39,945 nt of DNA from Candidatus Gastranaerophilales bacterium (GCA_944322725.1 CALUPU010000014.1:1-39945); one strand, 5' to 3'. Positions 16,536 to 26,050 are shown, counted from the first letter of the stretch. Notes: generated from the letters alone by a model not told the origin. Translations and numbers: made by a program.

Positions 16536-17299
16536 ATGAAAATCCCTTCGATAAATATTCAAACAAATAAAATCCCTGTAAAACCTCAATGGAAACTGTT
16601 TCAGGAAAATGACACACGTCAGTTTTTTGAACCTTTCAAGGTCAGCCATAAACAGCTGGGCAATCTTGACGTAAGTATAAGGAAGCATATTTACGGATAC
16701 TGCAATTGGATTATAGAGGTTAAAAACGCCTTAAATAAAGTGCTGGGTAAAGAGATTTTATTTGTGGAAAAAAATCCGCAAAAGATAATGGGGCTGGATA
16801 TAACGGTTGAGAATGAATACAGACGCACTGCACGCAGACCGGGTTATAAAATCGGAGAATTGCTGCGTCTTGCAAGTGTAATGGAAATGATGGAGAATAA
16901 GGTTTCTCATATTAAAATTTATTCGAAAGGTTCTGCAGTGTATTTTCATTCCAAATACGGATTTGAACCTGCAATAACTGTTTTTGCGGATAGAAACCGT
17001 GCTCTTGAGGCGGTAATGAGGAATTGTGACAGACATACCTCGGATTATGCGGACAAGGCAGAGGATATACTGACAAAGGTTATGCGTTATCAAGACGATG
17101 CGGAATTGCAAAGGGCTGCCTGCAAGGAAACCAATGCGCTTTTGAAAGAATATATTCGGAAGGTGCTCAAAATCGGCAAACCGGAAGAAACATATCCCTT
17201 TGATATGGGAATGGATATGATGCTGACAAAAGAAACTGTTGAGAAAAACAGAGAATTTTATAACAGACTTTTTGAAAATACGGGAATAGATTATAAAGT

Positions 17300-17303
<4 letters not shown>
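16536..17303 (+). CDS. GNAT-like protein, first of a tandem pair
   Basis: Unknown substrate. Residues about 85-150 fit the GNAT acetyltransferase core: a beta strand (MGLDITVENEYR), a pyrophosphate-loop-like RRPGYKIG, helix ELLRLASVMEMMENK, strand VSHIKIYSKG and the closing FHSKYGFEP that resembles the usual Y-x-x-x-GF end. The loop departs from the consensus Q/RxxGxG/A, so acetyl-CoA binding is uncertain. A C-terminal extension (about 175-255) ends in NREFYNRLFENTGIDYKV, which closely matches the next gene. It begins MKIPSIN, similar to the MKINSIN start of the gene at 23110-23406. A TTAGG/CCTAA hairpin covers the space just before ATG 16536. Confidence 0.75.
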
Positions 17304-19610
<2,307 letters not shown>

Positions 19611-19754
19611 TGATTCTCCTTTGTAAAGTTTTATTTAAAATAAAATCATATTTTAGTGATTTAAATTACAAAAGCATGATTAATTTTATGTAGAAAATCA
19701 AAATATGTCAAATAAATCATAAAAATATAGAATATATGACAAGAGGGCATATTT

Positions 19755-19961
19755 ATGACAATAAAAAGAAGATTAAAAACATTGCTGGCAAGTGAAGAAA
19801 TTAAATTGAAAGACTTAGCTGCTATGCTGGAAGAAAAAAGAAAAACAAAAGTTCTGCCTAACGGGTTGTCTCAGAAAATTAACAGAAGTTCACTTAAATT
19901 TGATGAAGTCGAAGAAATCCTCGATATTATTGGCTATGATATTGTTTTTAAAAAACGATAA
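19755..19961 (+). CDS. Small helix-turn-helix-like protein
   Basis: A 68-aa basic protein. The layout RRLKTLLASEEIKLKDLAAM, then LPNGLSQKINRSSLKFDEVE and EILDIIGYDIVFKK is that of compact Cro/XRE-type domains in which a second helix (LKDLAAML) and a recognition helix (NGLSQKINR) precede a short dimerising helix. No extra domain exists, so it is probably a small repressor or a nucleoid-type protein. AGAGGGC precedes ATG 19755. The region before it is very AT-rich with a TAGAAT box at about 19729. It is 66 bp upstream of gpsA, which has its own promoter. Confidence 0.7.
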   Translation: MTIKRRLKTLLASEEIKLKDLAAMLEEKRKTKVLPNGLSQKINRSSLKFDEVEEILDIIGYDIVFKKR

Positions 19962-19964
19962 AAC

Positions 19965-19994
19965 TTGTTTTTTCACGCTCAATGACGTTATAAT
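19965..19994 (+). promoter_or_regulatory. Promoter of gpsA
   Basis: TTGTTT (19965-19970) and TATAAT (19989-19994) are separated by 18 bp. The expected transcript start is near 20001, about 27 bp before ATG 20028. Confidence 0.6.
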
Positions 19995-20027
19995 TAAATA
20001 ACTATAAAGACTTAAAAAGGACAGAAT

Positions 20028-21020
20028 ATGAAACTTACGGTTTTGGGAGCAGGATGCTGGGGGCTCACGCTGACCTGGCTTTTGACAGACAATTTTGAAA
20101 AAGTTTGCGTTTGGGGAAGGGAACAGGATATTTCCGATGACCTGCGCCTCAACAAACACACTGCAAAACCGCTTGAAATACAATTAAAAGACAAAGTCGA
20201 AGTCACTTCTGACCTCGAAGCTGCAGTAAAAGATGCTGATATTATCCTTCTTGTTGTAGCAACATCAGGTATAAGAGATGTGTGTAAAAAGCTTGCACAG
20301 ATAGGACTTAAAGACAATCAGGTGCTAGTAAATACCTCAAAAGGACTTGAACTTCCCTCTTTGATGAGAATGAGTGAAGTTATGAAAGAAGAACTTCCCG
20401 AGGTTAATATAGCAATACTTTCAGGCCCTACACTCGCTAAAGAAGTTCTTATGGGCTGTCCGACAGCAGCTTCTGTTGCATGTGAAAACAAGCCCGAAGT
20501 TTCCAAATTTTTACAGGAAAAATTAACTGTTCCGTCAAAATTCCGCCTTTATACAAATGACGATGTAATCGGGCTGGAGTTGGGCGGAAGCTTGAAGAAC
20601 GTAATAGCAATTGCTTCGGGATTTGCTGATGCAATGAAACTCGGTGACAACTGCCGCGGTGCTTTATTAACGCGCGGTATGGCAGAGATTACCCGTGTTA
20701 GTGTTGCTCTCGGGGCAAAACCCGCTACTCTTTACGGGCTTTCAGGCATGGGAGATTTGATTGCAACTTGTTCCAGCCCGATGTCTCGCAACTTTACCGT
20801 TGGTTCAATGCTCGGTCACGGCAAAAAAATTAACGACATTCTAAGTGAACTCGGTTCTGTTGCAGAAGGAGTTAAGACTTCAAAGGCTGTGTGTGAACTG
20901 GCTAAAAAGTTGAACATTGAAGTTCCGATTTCTTCGGCTATTTACGAGGCTGTGTACACTGATATCACACCGCACGAACTTTTGGACAAGCTGATGAACA
21001 GAAAGCTTAAAGGAGAATAA
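20028..21020 (+). CDS. gpsA: Glycerol-3-phosphate dehydrogenase [NAD(P)+]
   Basis: Reduces dihydroxyacetone phosphate to sn-glycerol 3-phosphate for phospholipid synthesis in the cytoplasm. The 330-aa product has the Rossmann start LTVLGAGCWGLTLTWLLTDN, then CVWGREQD, LVNTSKGLE, the AILSGPTLAKEV block, the catalytic lysine in GLELGGSLKNVIAIASG and the C-terminal TLYGLSGMGDLIATC plus SRNFTVGSMLG. All family blocks are intact and the length is standard. AAAAGGACAG precedes ATG 20028. Its stop abuts the stop of the convergent gene at 21021. Confidence 0.97.
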   Translation: MKLTVLGAGCWGLTLTWLLTDNFEKVCVWGREQDISDDLRLNKHTAKPLEIQLKDKVEVTSDLEAAVKDADIILLVVATSGIRDVCKKLAQIGLKDNQVLVNTSKGLELPSLMRMSEVMKEELPEVNIAILSGPTLAKEVLMGCPTAASVACENKPEVSKFLQEKLTVPSKFRLYTNDDVIGLELGGSLKNVIAIASGFADAMKLGDNCRGALLTRGMAEITRVSVALGAKPATLYGLSGMGDLIATCSSPMSRNFTVGSMLGHGKKINDILSELGSVAEGVKTSKAVCELAKKLNIEVPISSAIYEAVYTDITPHELLDKLMNRKLKGE

Positions 21021-21311
21021 TTACTCCGGCTTACGCTTTTCGTTTTTAATATTCGCCTGGATTTCAGCTTTGTCATTGAATTCGTTGATGAAGTGAGAAT
21101 ACCTTTCCATGCGCAGTTTAAGCCATGAGAGCATTGTGTCCGAACCGTACACTTCGATTGTTCTTGTTCGTGTAAACTGTTTGCGGCTTCTGTTGTATGA
21201 TTCATCAATGTAAGTCTGGCATTTGCAATTCAACTCTTCGATTAAATCGTAGAGTGTTTTGAGCCACGCAGGCTGAACCATAGCTTCGTTTACAGAGTAC
21301 TCGAGAATCAT
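21021..21311 (-). CDS. Unknown 96-aa protein
   Basis: Not recognised. Residues 8-50 and 58-90 look helical (AWLKTLYDLIEELNCKCQTY and DTMLSWLKLRMERYSHFINE), joined by a basic segment (SRKQFTRTRTIEV). One CKC motif at residues 29-31 could bind metal but stands alone. AGGAAGAAA precedes ATG 21311. A -10 box TATAAT (21351-21346) lies about 35 bp upstream, with two overlapping palindromes where a -35 box would be. Confidence 0.65.
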   Translation of the reverse strand: MILEYSVNEAMVQPAWLKTLYDLIEELNCKCQTYIDESYNRSRKQFTRTRTIEVYGSDTMLSWLKLRMERYSHFINEFNDKAEIQANIKNEKRKPE

Positions 21312-21493
21312 TTTCTTCCTTGACTTTCTTCTTAACTGATACGCTATTATAACAATGCCCGCATTCTAGAATGCTTAAGCATGATTATCGTGTGATGGTG
21401 AGGTTTTTGTTTGTACATGGTGTGTATCGGCGTTTTGCTTCAAAACTTTATGGTTTTTATTACTTTTGTAACATTTATTAATAATTTGTATGG
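21312..21493. other. Gene-free stretch before repeat copy B
   Basis: No convincing ORF, tRNA or terminator. It holds the promoter and palindromes at 21346-21382; the remaining 110 bp, with several T-rich runs, show no structure I can support. Confidence 0.5.
21346..21382 (-). promoter_or_regulatory. Putative promoter and operator of the 96-aa gene
   Basis: TATAAT on the minus strand (21351-21346) is followed upstream by GCATTCTAGAATGC (21361-21374) and ATGCTTAAGCAT (21371-21382), both perfect palindromes sharing ATGC. They occupy the -35 region, which has no TTGACA-like hexamer, so an activator or repressor site is likely. Confidence 0.5.
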
Positions 21494-21678
21494 ATTATAT
21501 GAGAAAATATATTATTTTTAAATCTTATACGGAACTTTGTAGAACAACTTATCGAAACAACTTCAAGGCGAGTGTGTCTGAGGCTGTGTAACAGCCGAGT
21601 TCGCGAGCCTGAAGTTGAGATTAGTTGTTATAAAAGTGAAGTATCTGGATTTAAAAATAATATATTTTCTCATATAAT
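21494..21678. repeat. Structured inverted-repeat element, copy B
   Basis: Perfect 31-nt AT-rich arms (21494-21524 and 21648-21678) enclose 123 nt. The plus-strand interior folds further: AACAACT/AGTTGTT, AACTTCA/TGAAGTT, and a terminal GGCTGTGTAACAGCC hairpin set between TGTCTGAG and CGAGTT. About 90 nt of this interior match the reverse complement of copy C nearly base for base, while the arms differ entirely. Each arm contains an outward-facing TTTAAA-17-TATAAT pair. It separates the divergent 96-aa gene and uppS. Confidence 0.85.
21650..21678 (+). promoter_or_regulatory. Putative promoter of uppS within the right arm of repeat copy B
   Basis: TTTAAA (21650-21655) and TATAAT (21673-21678) are 17 bp apart, 34 bp before the uppS start. 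Because the left arm is its exact inverted copy, the same pair faces the other way there. Confidence 0.45.
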
Positions 21679-21712
21679 TAAGCAATAATAATTACTTGAG
21701 AAGGATAATGAG

Positions 21713-22441
21713 TTGAACGTATTGATGAATGAAAAAGATATAATAAATTCCGTAAAAAATACAAACCTTAAACACATTGCAATAATCATGGACGGCAACA
21801 GACGCTGGGCAAAAGAAAAACACCTTCCCTCCGCAATGGGTCACCAGAAAGGTGTCGATTCTCTGCGAAGCACAATGCGCCTCTTTGACAAATTCGGTAT
21901 CAAGTATCTCACCGTTTATGCTTTTTCTACTGAAAACTGGAACAGGAAAAAAGAAGAGGTTGAGTTTCTCATGGGGCTGCTTGCAAAAACGCTTCTTAAC
22001 GAACTGGACGAAATGCACAGCGAAAATGTAAAGATAAAATTTCTCGGAGATATTTCAAAACTTGGCAAAAATCTTATTGAAATTGTTCAAAATGCCGAAA
22101 ACAAGACAAAAAATAATACAGGTGTGAACCTTAATATTGCTTTTAATTACGGCGCAAGAGATGAGATTACAAACGCAGTCAAAAGCATTGTAAAAGAAGG
22201 TATAAAACCCGAAGATATTACGGAAGAAACCATCACAAGCCATCTTTATACAAAAGATATTCCTGACCCTGACCTTTTAATCAGAACGGGCGGCGAAAAA
22301 AGAATCAGCAACTATCTCTTATGGCAGCTTGCTTATTCGGAGATTTATGTCACAGACAAGCACTGGCCTGATTTTGACGAAGAAGAACTTGCCAAAGCCA
22401 TTTTTGAATTTGAAAACAGAAACAGAAGATTCGGTAAATAA
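21713..22441 (+). CDS. uppS: Isoprenyl (undecaprenyl) diphosphate synthase
   Basis: Makes the C55 lipid carrier for peptidoglycan and lipopolysaccharide by adding isopentenyl units in cis configuration. The 242 aa show the catalytic Asp in IAIIMDGNRRWAKE, then GHQKGVDSLRSTM, YAFSTENWNR, and the C-terminal PDLLIRTGGEKRISNYLLWQ with AYSEIYV. Length is typical. I keep the TTG start at 21713 because GAGAAGG lies eight bases upstream; ATG 21725 would be too far from it. The next gene, rdgB, follows after two bases. Confidence 0.95.
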   Translation: MNVLMNEKDIINSVKNTNLKHIAIIMDGNRRWAKEKHLPSAMGHQKGVDSLRSTMRLFDKFGIKYLTVYAFSTENWNRKKEEVEFLMGLLAKTLLNELDEMHSENVKIKFLGDISKLGKNLIEIVQNAENKTKNNTGVNLNIAFNYGARDEITNAVKSIVKEGIKPEDITEETITSHLYTKDIPDPDLLIRTGGEKRISNYLLWQLAYSEIYVTDKHWPDFDEEELAKAIFEFENRNRRFGK

Positions 22442-22443
22442 TT

Positions 22444-23034
22444 ATGATAAAAATTGCACTCGGTACATCAAACCCGCACAAACTTGAAGAAATCAACGCA
22501 ATGTTAAAGGACATTCACCCTGACAGCGTGGAGTTTGTGCTTGTGCAAGGAGTTTTTGACCCTGTAGAGAACGGTACGACATTTGAAGAAAATTCCTATA
22601 TAAAAGCTGCCGAGGCTGCAAAAATTATGGGTATCCCTGCGCTTGCAGATGACACGGGGCTGTGCGTGGATGCTCTTGACGGCAGACCCGGCTTGCATTC
22701 TGCAAGATATGCACCTGACCAGCAGTCAAAAATAAGTAAGCTGCTCGGTGAAATGCAGAATGTACCTTTAGAAAAACGTAATGCACACTTTGTCTGCACT
22801 ATGACGCTTGTTGCGCCGGATGGCACGATTATGCACAGAGAAACCGGCAGAATTGACGGTTTTATTGACACAAAACCCTCGGGTGAACACGGTTTTGGGT
22901 ATGACCCGCTGTTTTTTATCCCTGATTTGAACAAGACAATGGCTGATATGACAATGGAAGAAAAAAATACTCTCAGTCACAGAGCCAGAGCGCTTTTGCC
23001 GATGGTTGAATGGATAAAAAAAACTCAGGTATAA
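22444..23034 (+). CDS. rdgB: XTP/dITP diphosphatase (RdgB/HAM1 family)
   Basis: House-cleaning enzyme that hydrolyses dITP, XTP and ITP to monophosphates, keeping deaminated purines out of DNA and RNA. The 196 aa contain the substrate-binding start LGTSNPHKLEEI, TTFEENSYIKAAEAA, the metal-binding ADDTGLCVDALDGRPGLHSA, and GFGYDPLFFIPD with LSHRARAL at the end. All canonical blocks are present. It is translationally close to uppS (two-base gap), so it is probably in the same transcript. Confidence 0.96.
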   Translation: MIKIALGTSNPHKLEEINAMLKDIHPDSVEFVLVQGVFDPVENGTTFEENSYIKAAEAAKIMGIPALADDTGLCVDALDGRPGLHSARYAPDQQSKISKLLGEMQNVPLEKRNAHFVCTMTLVAPDGTIMHRETGRIDGFIDTKPSGEHGFGYDPLFFIPDLNKTMADMTMEEKNTLSHRARALLPMVEWIKKTQV

Positions 23035-23109
23035 AACCCGAGTATTTACTGCATCTATTCAAATTAAAATTTTTAGGGGAAAAGTTTGTAATGTTTCGGT
23101 CTGAATATA

Positions 23110-23406
23110 CTATACTTTGTACAATATATTCTGTGTTGAATCGTAACCGTCAAGTGCTTCTTTAAGCTGTTTTGCTTTTCTTGATGTTTCTGCAGAGAAA
23201 AGAATTTCTTTGAAATAATTGATTTTGCTCATAAAAGAAGCAGGATTTTTATCGTTTGCAGATTCAACTAAAGTTTCTATAATAGCTGTCGGGATAGCGT
23301 TATCAGACTTAGCCTGAGCCTGTTTAAATACAGGTCTTGTAACGTATTGTTTGTTTGTTTTGTTTATATTTTGATAGCTATATGTATTTATGCTATTAAT
23401 TTTCAT
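23110..23406 (-). CDS. Unknown short protein with MKINSIN start
   Basis: A 98-aa protein with no recognised domain. Residues 1-40 are polar and basic (MKINSINTYSYQNINKTNKQ, then YVTRPVFKQAQAKSDN); residues 42-95 look like two or three helices (IPTAIIETLVESANDKNP, FMSKINYFKEILF and KAKQLKEALDGYD). The MKIxSIN start recurs in the GNAT-like gene at 16536. There is no cysteine, signal peptide or membrane segment. The strong promoter at 23476-23504, with a palindrome on its -10 box, and AAGGAC before ATG 23406 argue that it is real and regulated. Confidence 0.7.
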   Translation of the reverse strand: MKINSINTYSYQNINKTNKQYVTRPVFKQAQAKSDNAIPTAIIETLVESANDKNPASFMSKINYFKEILFSAETSRKAKQLKEALDGYDSTQNILYKV

Positions 23407-23475
23407 TTTTTTGTCCTTATGTTGTAACAGGGATTTTGTATTAAGTGTTTTGACTACACTATTTAGTACATTTTC

Positions 23476-23504
23476 ATTATGTACTATAAAGCATTCTTTG
23501 TCAA
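23476..23504 (-). promoter_or_regulatory. Strong promoter with operator-like palindrome for the 98-aa gene
   Basis: On the minus strand TTGACA (23504-23499) and CATAAT (23481-23476) have a 17-bp spacer, about 70 bp before ATG 23406. The palindrome TAGTACAT-N7-ATGTACTA (23464-23486) covers the -10 box. A further TTTAGTACATTTTT half-site lies upstream at 23594-23607. Confidence 0.7.
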
Positions 23505-23660
23505 CCCCCCTTAAAGAAATCTTAATATCTTCTGTAAAGTATTGAAAATATTGAGTTTTAGATTAAGTGTATAAAGTGCACTTAATGAGACATTTTAGTA
23601 CATTTTTATCTTCCGGGTATAAAAATAAGAAAAATTATCCTAAAATACCCGGTTGGGTAA
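23505..23660. other. Gene-free region with several inverted repeats
   Basis: No ORF is supported. Visible are ATTAAGTG (23562-23569) pairing with CACTTAAT (23579-23586), the perfect palindrome AAGTGCACTT (23574-23583), a TAGTACATTTT half-site, and a CCGGGTA/TACCCGG stem near 23613-23653. These look like regulatory sites for the flanking transcripts. Confidence 0.5.
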
Positions 23661-23770
23661 TTGTTCAAATTCTAATTTTAATGTTATATATAATTAAATC
23701 TTTTTCATACTTCCAACTATTCTTAATTCCAGACAGCTAGGGCTTTTCCAGACTAAAGCCCTATTTTTTT
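23661..23770 (+). ncRNA. Candidate small RNA with its own promoter and terminator
   Basis: Both flanking protein genes are on the minus strand, yet the plus strand has TTGTTC (23661-23666), an 18-bp spacer and TATATA (23685-23690), then a clear intrinsic terminator. The terminator is a 9-bp TAGGGCTTT/AAAGCCCTA stem (23738-23746 with 23755-23763) with seven T residues. The implied RNA would start near 23698 and be about 73 nt. No ORF of note lies inside. No known family was recognised. Confidence 0.5.
23738..23770 (+). terminator. Intrinsic terminator on the plus strand
   Basis: Perfect 9-bp stem, 8-nt loop and seven T residues. On the minus strand the stem is not followed by a T run, so it cannot serve the flanking genes. 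Confidence 0.75.
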
Positions 23771-23819
23771 ATGTATAAATCAGAACAAAAAACAAAAATA
23801 AAAAGTGTAAGTTTGACAA

Positions 23820-24392
23820 TTATTTTTTGAGCATGCTTTTTAATATTATTGGCTGCTTTTTGCTGCGACAGCCGCTGCATCCGTCTGTTCCGTCTTTACA
23901 AGCGTTACAGCCGCCCTGCGGATTTAAGAGCATGCCAAAGTTGAAGATTACATCATTAAGTACACTTTCTGCAGCAAAAGGAGCCAGTTTTTGTGATACG
24001 TTACAGCATTCCTGTCTGAATTCATCAAGAGTCGTTGTGTAATCAAGAAATACGGGGTATTGTGCGATGATTCGTCCGTTTGTTCCGTCTTCATTTATAT
24101 AATTTATTGTGACTCCGGAAATTTTTACTCCTGCCTCAAAAGCATCTTCTACAGGGGTATTGGAGTCAAACGCCGGTAATAGCGAGTAATGGATTTTTAT
24201 AAACCGGGTGCACTCCAGTATTTCAGGTTTCAAATGACCGTGAAATTCATCAACAATGCACAAATCCGCATCAGACGCTTCGATAATACTGTCTGTTTGT
24301 ATTGTTTCAGTATCTTTATCTTTAAAATATTCTTTTATTGCTTCAAAATTTTCAGATTGTTTTGAAGATAATACGGAAATATATTTAGTCAT
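23820..24392 (-). CDS. Degenerate PurN-like formyltransferase with C-terminal cysteine cluster
   Basis: Residues about 60-130 follow glycinamide ribonucleotide formyltransferase: RFIKIHYSLLPAFDSNTPVE, EAGVKISGVTINYINEDGTN and GRIIAQYPVF. Of the PurN catalytic triad Asn-His-Asp only His68 is clear. Asn is Lys66 in KIHYS, and the Asp of the VDxGxDxGP segment is replaced (NEDGTNG). The N-terminal 60 residues are short for a PurN folate-site domain. A new tail has CNAC (162-165) and CSGC (172-175), a likely zinc or iron-sulphur site. It follows kdsC after five bases and so is in the Kdo operon. The role may be a sugar-nucleotide-type formyl transfer, a regulator or a dead enzyme; I cannot decide. 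Confidence 0.75.
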   Translation of the reverse strand: MTKYISVLSSKQSENFEAIKEYFKDKDTETIQTDSIIEASDADLCIVDEFHGHLKPEILECTRFIKIHYSLLPAFDSNTPVEDAFEAGVKISGVTINYINEDGTNGRIIAQYPVFLDYTTTLDEFRQECCNVSQKLAPFAAESVLNDVIFNFGMLLNPQGGCNACKDGTDGCSGCRSKKQPIILKSMLKK

Positions 24393-24397
24393 GTATA

Positions 24398-24937
24398 TTA
24401 TTTTCTGTTAATTATTGCAGAAGTTGCGTCTTCATATTTGCCTGACGCTTTCAGGATAAAGTCGCACAATTCTCTTACCGCGCCTCTGCCGCCGTTTTTT
24501 GATGACACAAATGCAGTATATTCTTTGACTTCGTCCACCGCATCGTTGGGACAGCAAGGAAGTCCGACTGTTTTTAGAACGCAGATATCAGGTAAATCGT
24601 CTCCCATATATGCGATTTCTTCGGGTTTAAGATTAAATTCTTCCATAAAATCTCTGAGTGCTGCAATTTTATTTTTGCAGCCTTCGTAGAGTTTTGTCAT
24701 TCCGAGATTCTTGAATCTGTGGCGTACTGTTCCGTTTTCGCGTGCTGTGATAATGGCTGTTACAAAGCCGGAGCGGTTCATCATTATAATGCCCTGACCG
24801 TCTTTTGCATTAAAGGTTTTGTATTCGGCACCATTTTCATCAAAAGTTAAAGAGCCGTCTGTCATTACGCCGTCGACGTCAAATGCGAGGGCTTTTATTC
24901 TGCTTGCTTTGTATTTTAAATCCAAATCATTATGCAT
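24398..24937 (-). CDS. kdsC: 3-deoxy-D-manno-octulosonate 8-phosphate phosphatase
   Basis: Removes phosphate from Kdo-8-phosphate in lipopolysaccharide core synthesis. The 179-aa HAD-type protein has DVDGVMTDGSL (nucleophile Asp in the first block), TAIITARENGTV, the cap-less C1 layout, EIAYMGDDLPDICVLKTVGL with the metal-binding aspartates, and GGRGAVRELCDFIL at the end. The start ATG 24937 overlaps the kdsD stop by one base (TAATG), so the two are translationally coupled, as expected of consecutive steps. Confidence 0.94.
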   Translation of the reverse strand: MHNDLDLKYKASRIKALAFDVDGVMTDGSLTFDENGAEYKTFNAKDGQGIIMMNRSGFVTAIITARENGTVRHRFKNLGMTKLYEGCKNKIAALRDFMEEFNLKPEEIAYMGDDLPDICVLKTVGLPCCPNDAVDEVKEYTAFVSSKNGGRGAVRELCDFILKASGKYEDATSAIINRK

Positions 24938-25923
24938 TATGCCACCCCTGCTTTCAAAAGGTCATGTATGTGAATCAAGCCTGCAGGTTTGCCGTTTTCG
25001 TCACATACAGCAAGCGCGGTGATAGAATGTTTTTCCATAATATGAAGAGCTTTTGCCGCAAGGTCGTTTATAAGAATAACCTTTGGATTGCGGGTCATAA
25101 CATCTTTTGCTGTCAGGTTGGAGGTGTTGTCGTATTTCAAAAGCGTACGTCTTATGTCTCCGTCTGTAAGAATACCAGTCATCTTGCCTGTTTCATCCGT
25201 AATAATGGCACAGCCGAGTTTTTTTGCGGAGATAAGTTGTATTGTGTCGTGGAAGTTGTTGTTTTCGTTGACAACCGGTATTCTGTCGCCCGTAATCATC
25301 AGGTCTGACACGTGGTAAAGAACTCCTCGACCCAGAGCGCCTGACGGGTGGAACATCAGAAAATCTTCTTCCGTGAAACCGCGTTTTTTCAAAAGACAGA
25401 TTGCTACGGCATCTCCCATTGCAAGAGTAGCGGTCGTACTTGCTGTAGGTGCTTTACCAAGGGGGCATGCTTCTTTTTCAACTGAAACATCCAGCACAAC
25501 ATCGGATTTTTTGCCGAGAGTGGATTCTTTTTTTCCTGTCATTGCAATCATTTTCACCCCGAAGCGTTCAATCAACGGCAGCAGGTTCATTAATTCTGCT
25601 GTTTCTCCGCTGTTTGATATTGCAATCACAACATCATCGCGGGTTATAATGCCGGAGTCGCCGTGAGTACTTTCTGCAGGGTGGAGAAAGTATGATGGTG
25701 TTCCTGTCGAGGACAATGTAGCCGCAATTTTTTTGCCGATGTGTCCTGATTTGCCCATACCTGTTACGATTACTCTGCCTTTGCAGTTGTACAGCAGGTC
25801 TATTGCATATTCAAAATCCTCACCGATACGCTCTTTCAGCGAAAGCACGGAGTCGGCTTCGATTTGCAGAACTTCTTTTGCCAGGTCGCATATTGAATTA
25901 ATTTTATTTAAAGTTTGCAGCAT
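24937..25923 (-). CDS. kdsD: D-arabinose 5-phosphate isomerase
   Basis: Converts ribulose 5-phosphate to arabinose 5-phosphate, the first step to Kdo. The 328-aa product (same length as E. coli KdsD) has an SIS domain (VIVTGMGKSGHIGKKIAATL, HPAESTHGDSG, AISNSGETAELMNLLP) and two CBS domains from about residue 205 (MITGDRIPVVNENN and DVMTRNPKVILINDLAAKAL). I chose ATG 25923, with GTGAGG nine bases upstream, over GTG 25938, which is part of that ribosome site. Kdo genes show that the cell makes lipopolysaccharide. Confidence 0.96.
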   Translation of the reverse strand: MLQTLNKINSICDLAKEVLQIEADSVLSLKERIGEDFEYAIDLLYNCKGRVIVTGMGKSGHIGKKIAATLSSTGTPSYFLHPAESTHGDSGIITRDDVVIAISNSGETAELMNLLPLIERFGVKMIAMTGKKESTLGKKSDVVLDVSVEKEACPLGKAPTASTTATLAMGDAVAICLLKKRGFTEEDFLMFHPSGALGRGVLYHVSDLMITGDRIPVVNENNNFHDTIQLISAKKLGCAIITDETGKMTGILTDGDIRRTLLKYDNTSNLTAKDVMTRNPKVILINDLAAKALHIMEKHSITALAVCDENGKPAGLIHIHDLLKAGVA

Positions 25924-25958
25924 GTATATTTTCCTCACCCTTTAACTAATCTAGTGTC

Positions 25959-26050
25959 ACAATTGCTGCCGGCTCACCGCAGCCAGCAATTGTTCACCTT
26001 TTCAATAAGCCACTCAAAAATTTCGTTCATGTTCCTTATCACGAAATTTT
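25959..26050. repeat. Two hairpins between divergent kdsD and metK
   Basis: ACAATTGCTG (25959-25968) pairs with CAGCAATTGT (25984-25993). AAAATTTCGT (26017-26026) pairs with ACGAAATTTT (26041-26050) with a 14-nt loop. Neither has a T tail fitting a terminator for a flanking gene. They may be small members of the intergenic hairpin population of this genome. Confidence 0.6.
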
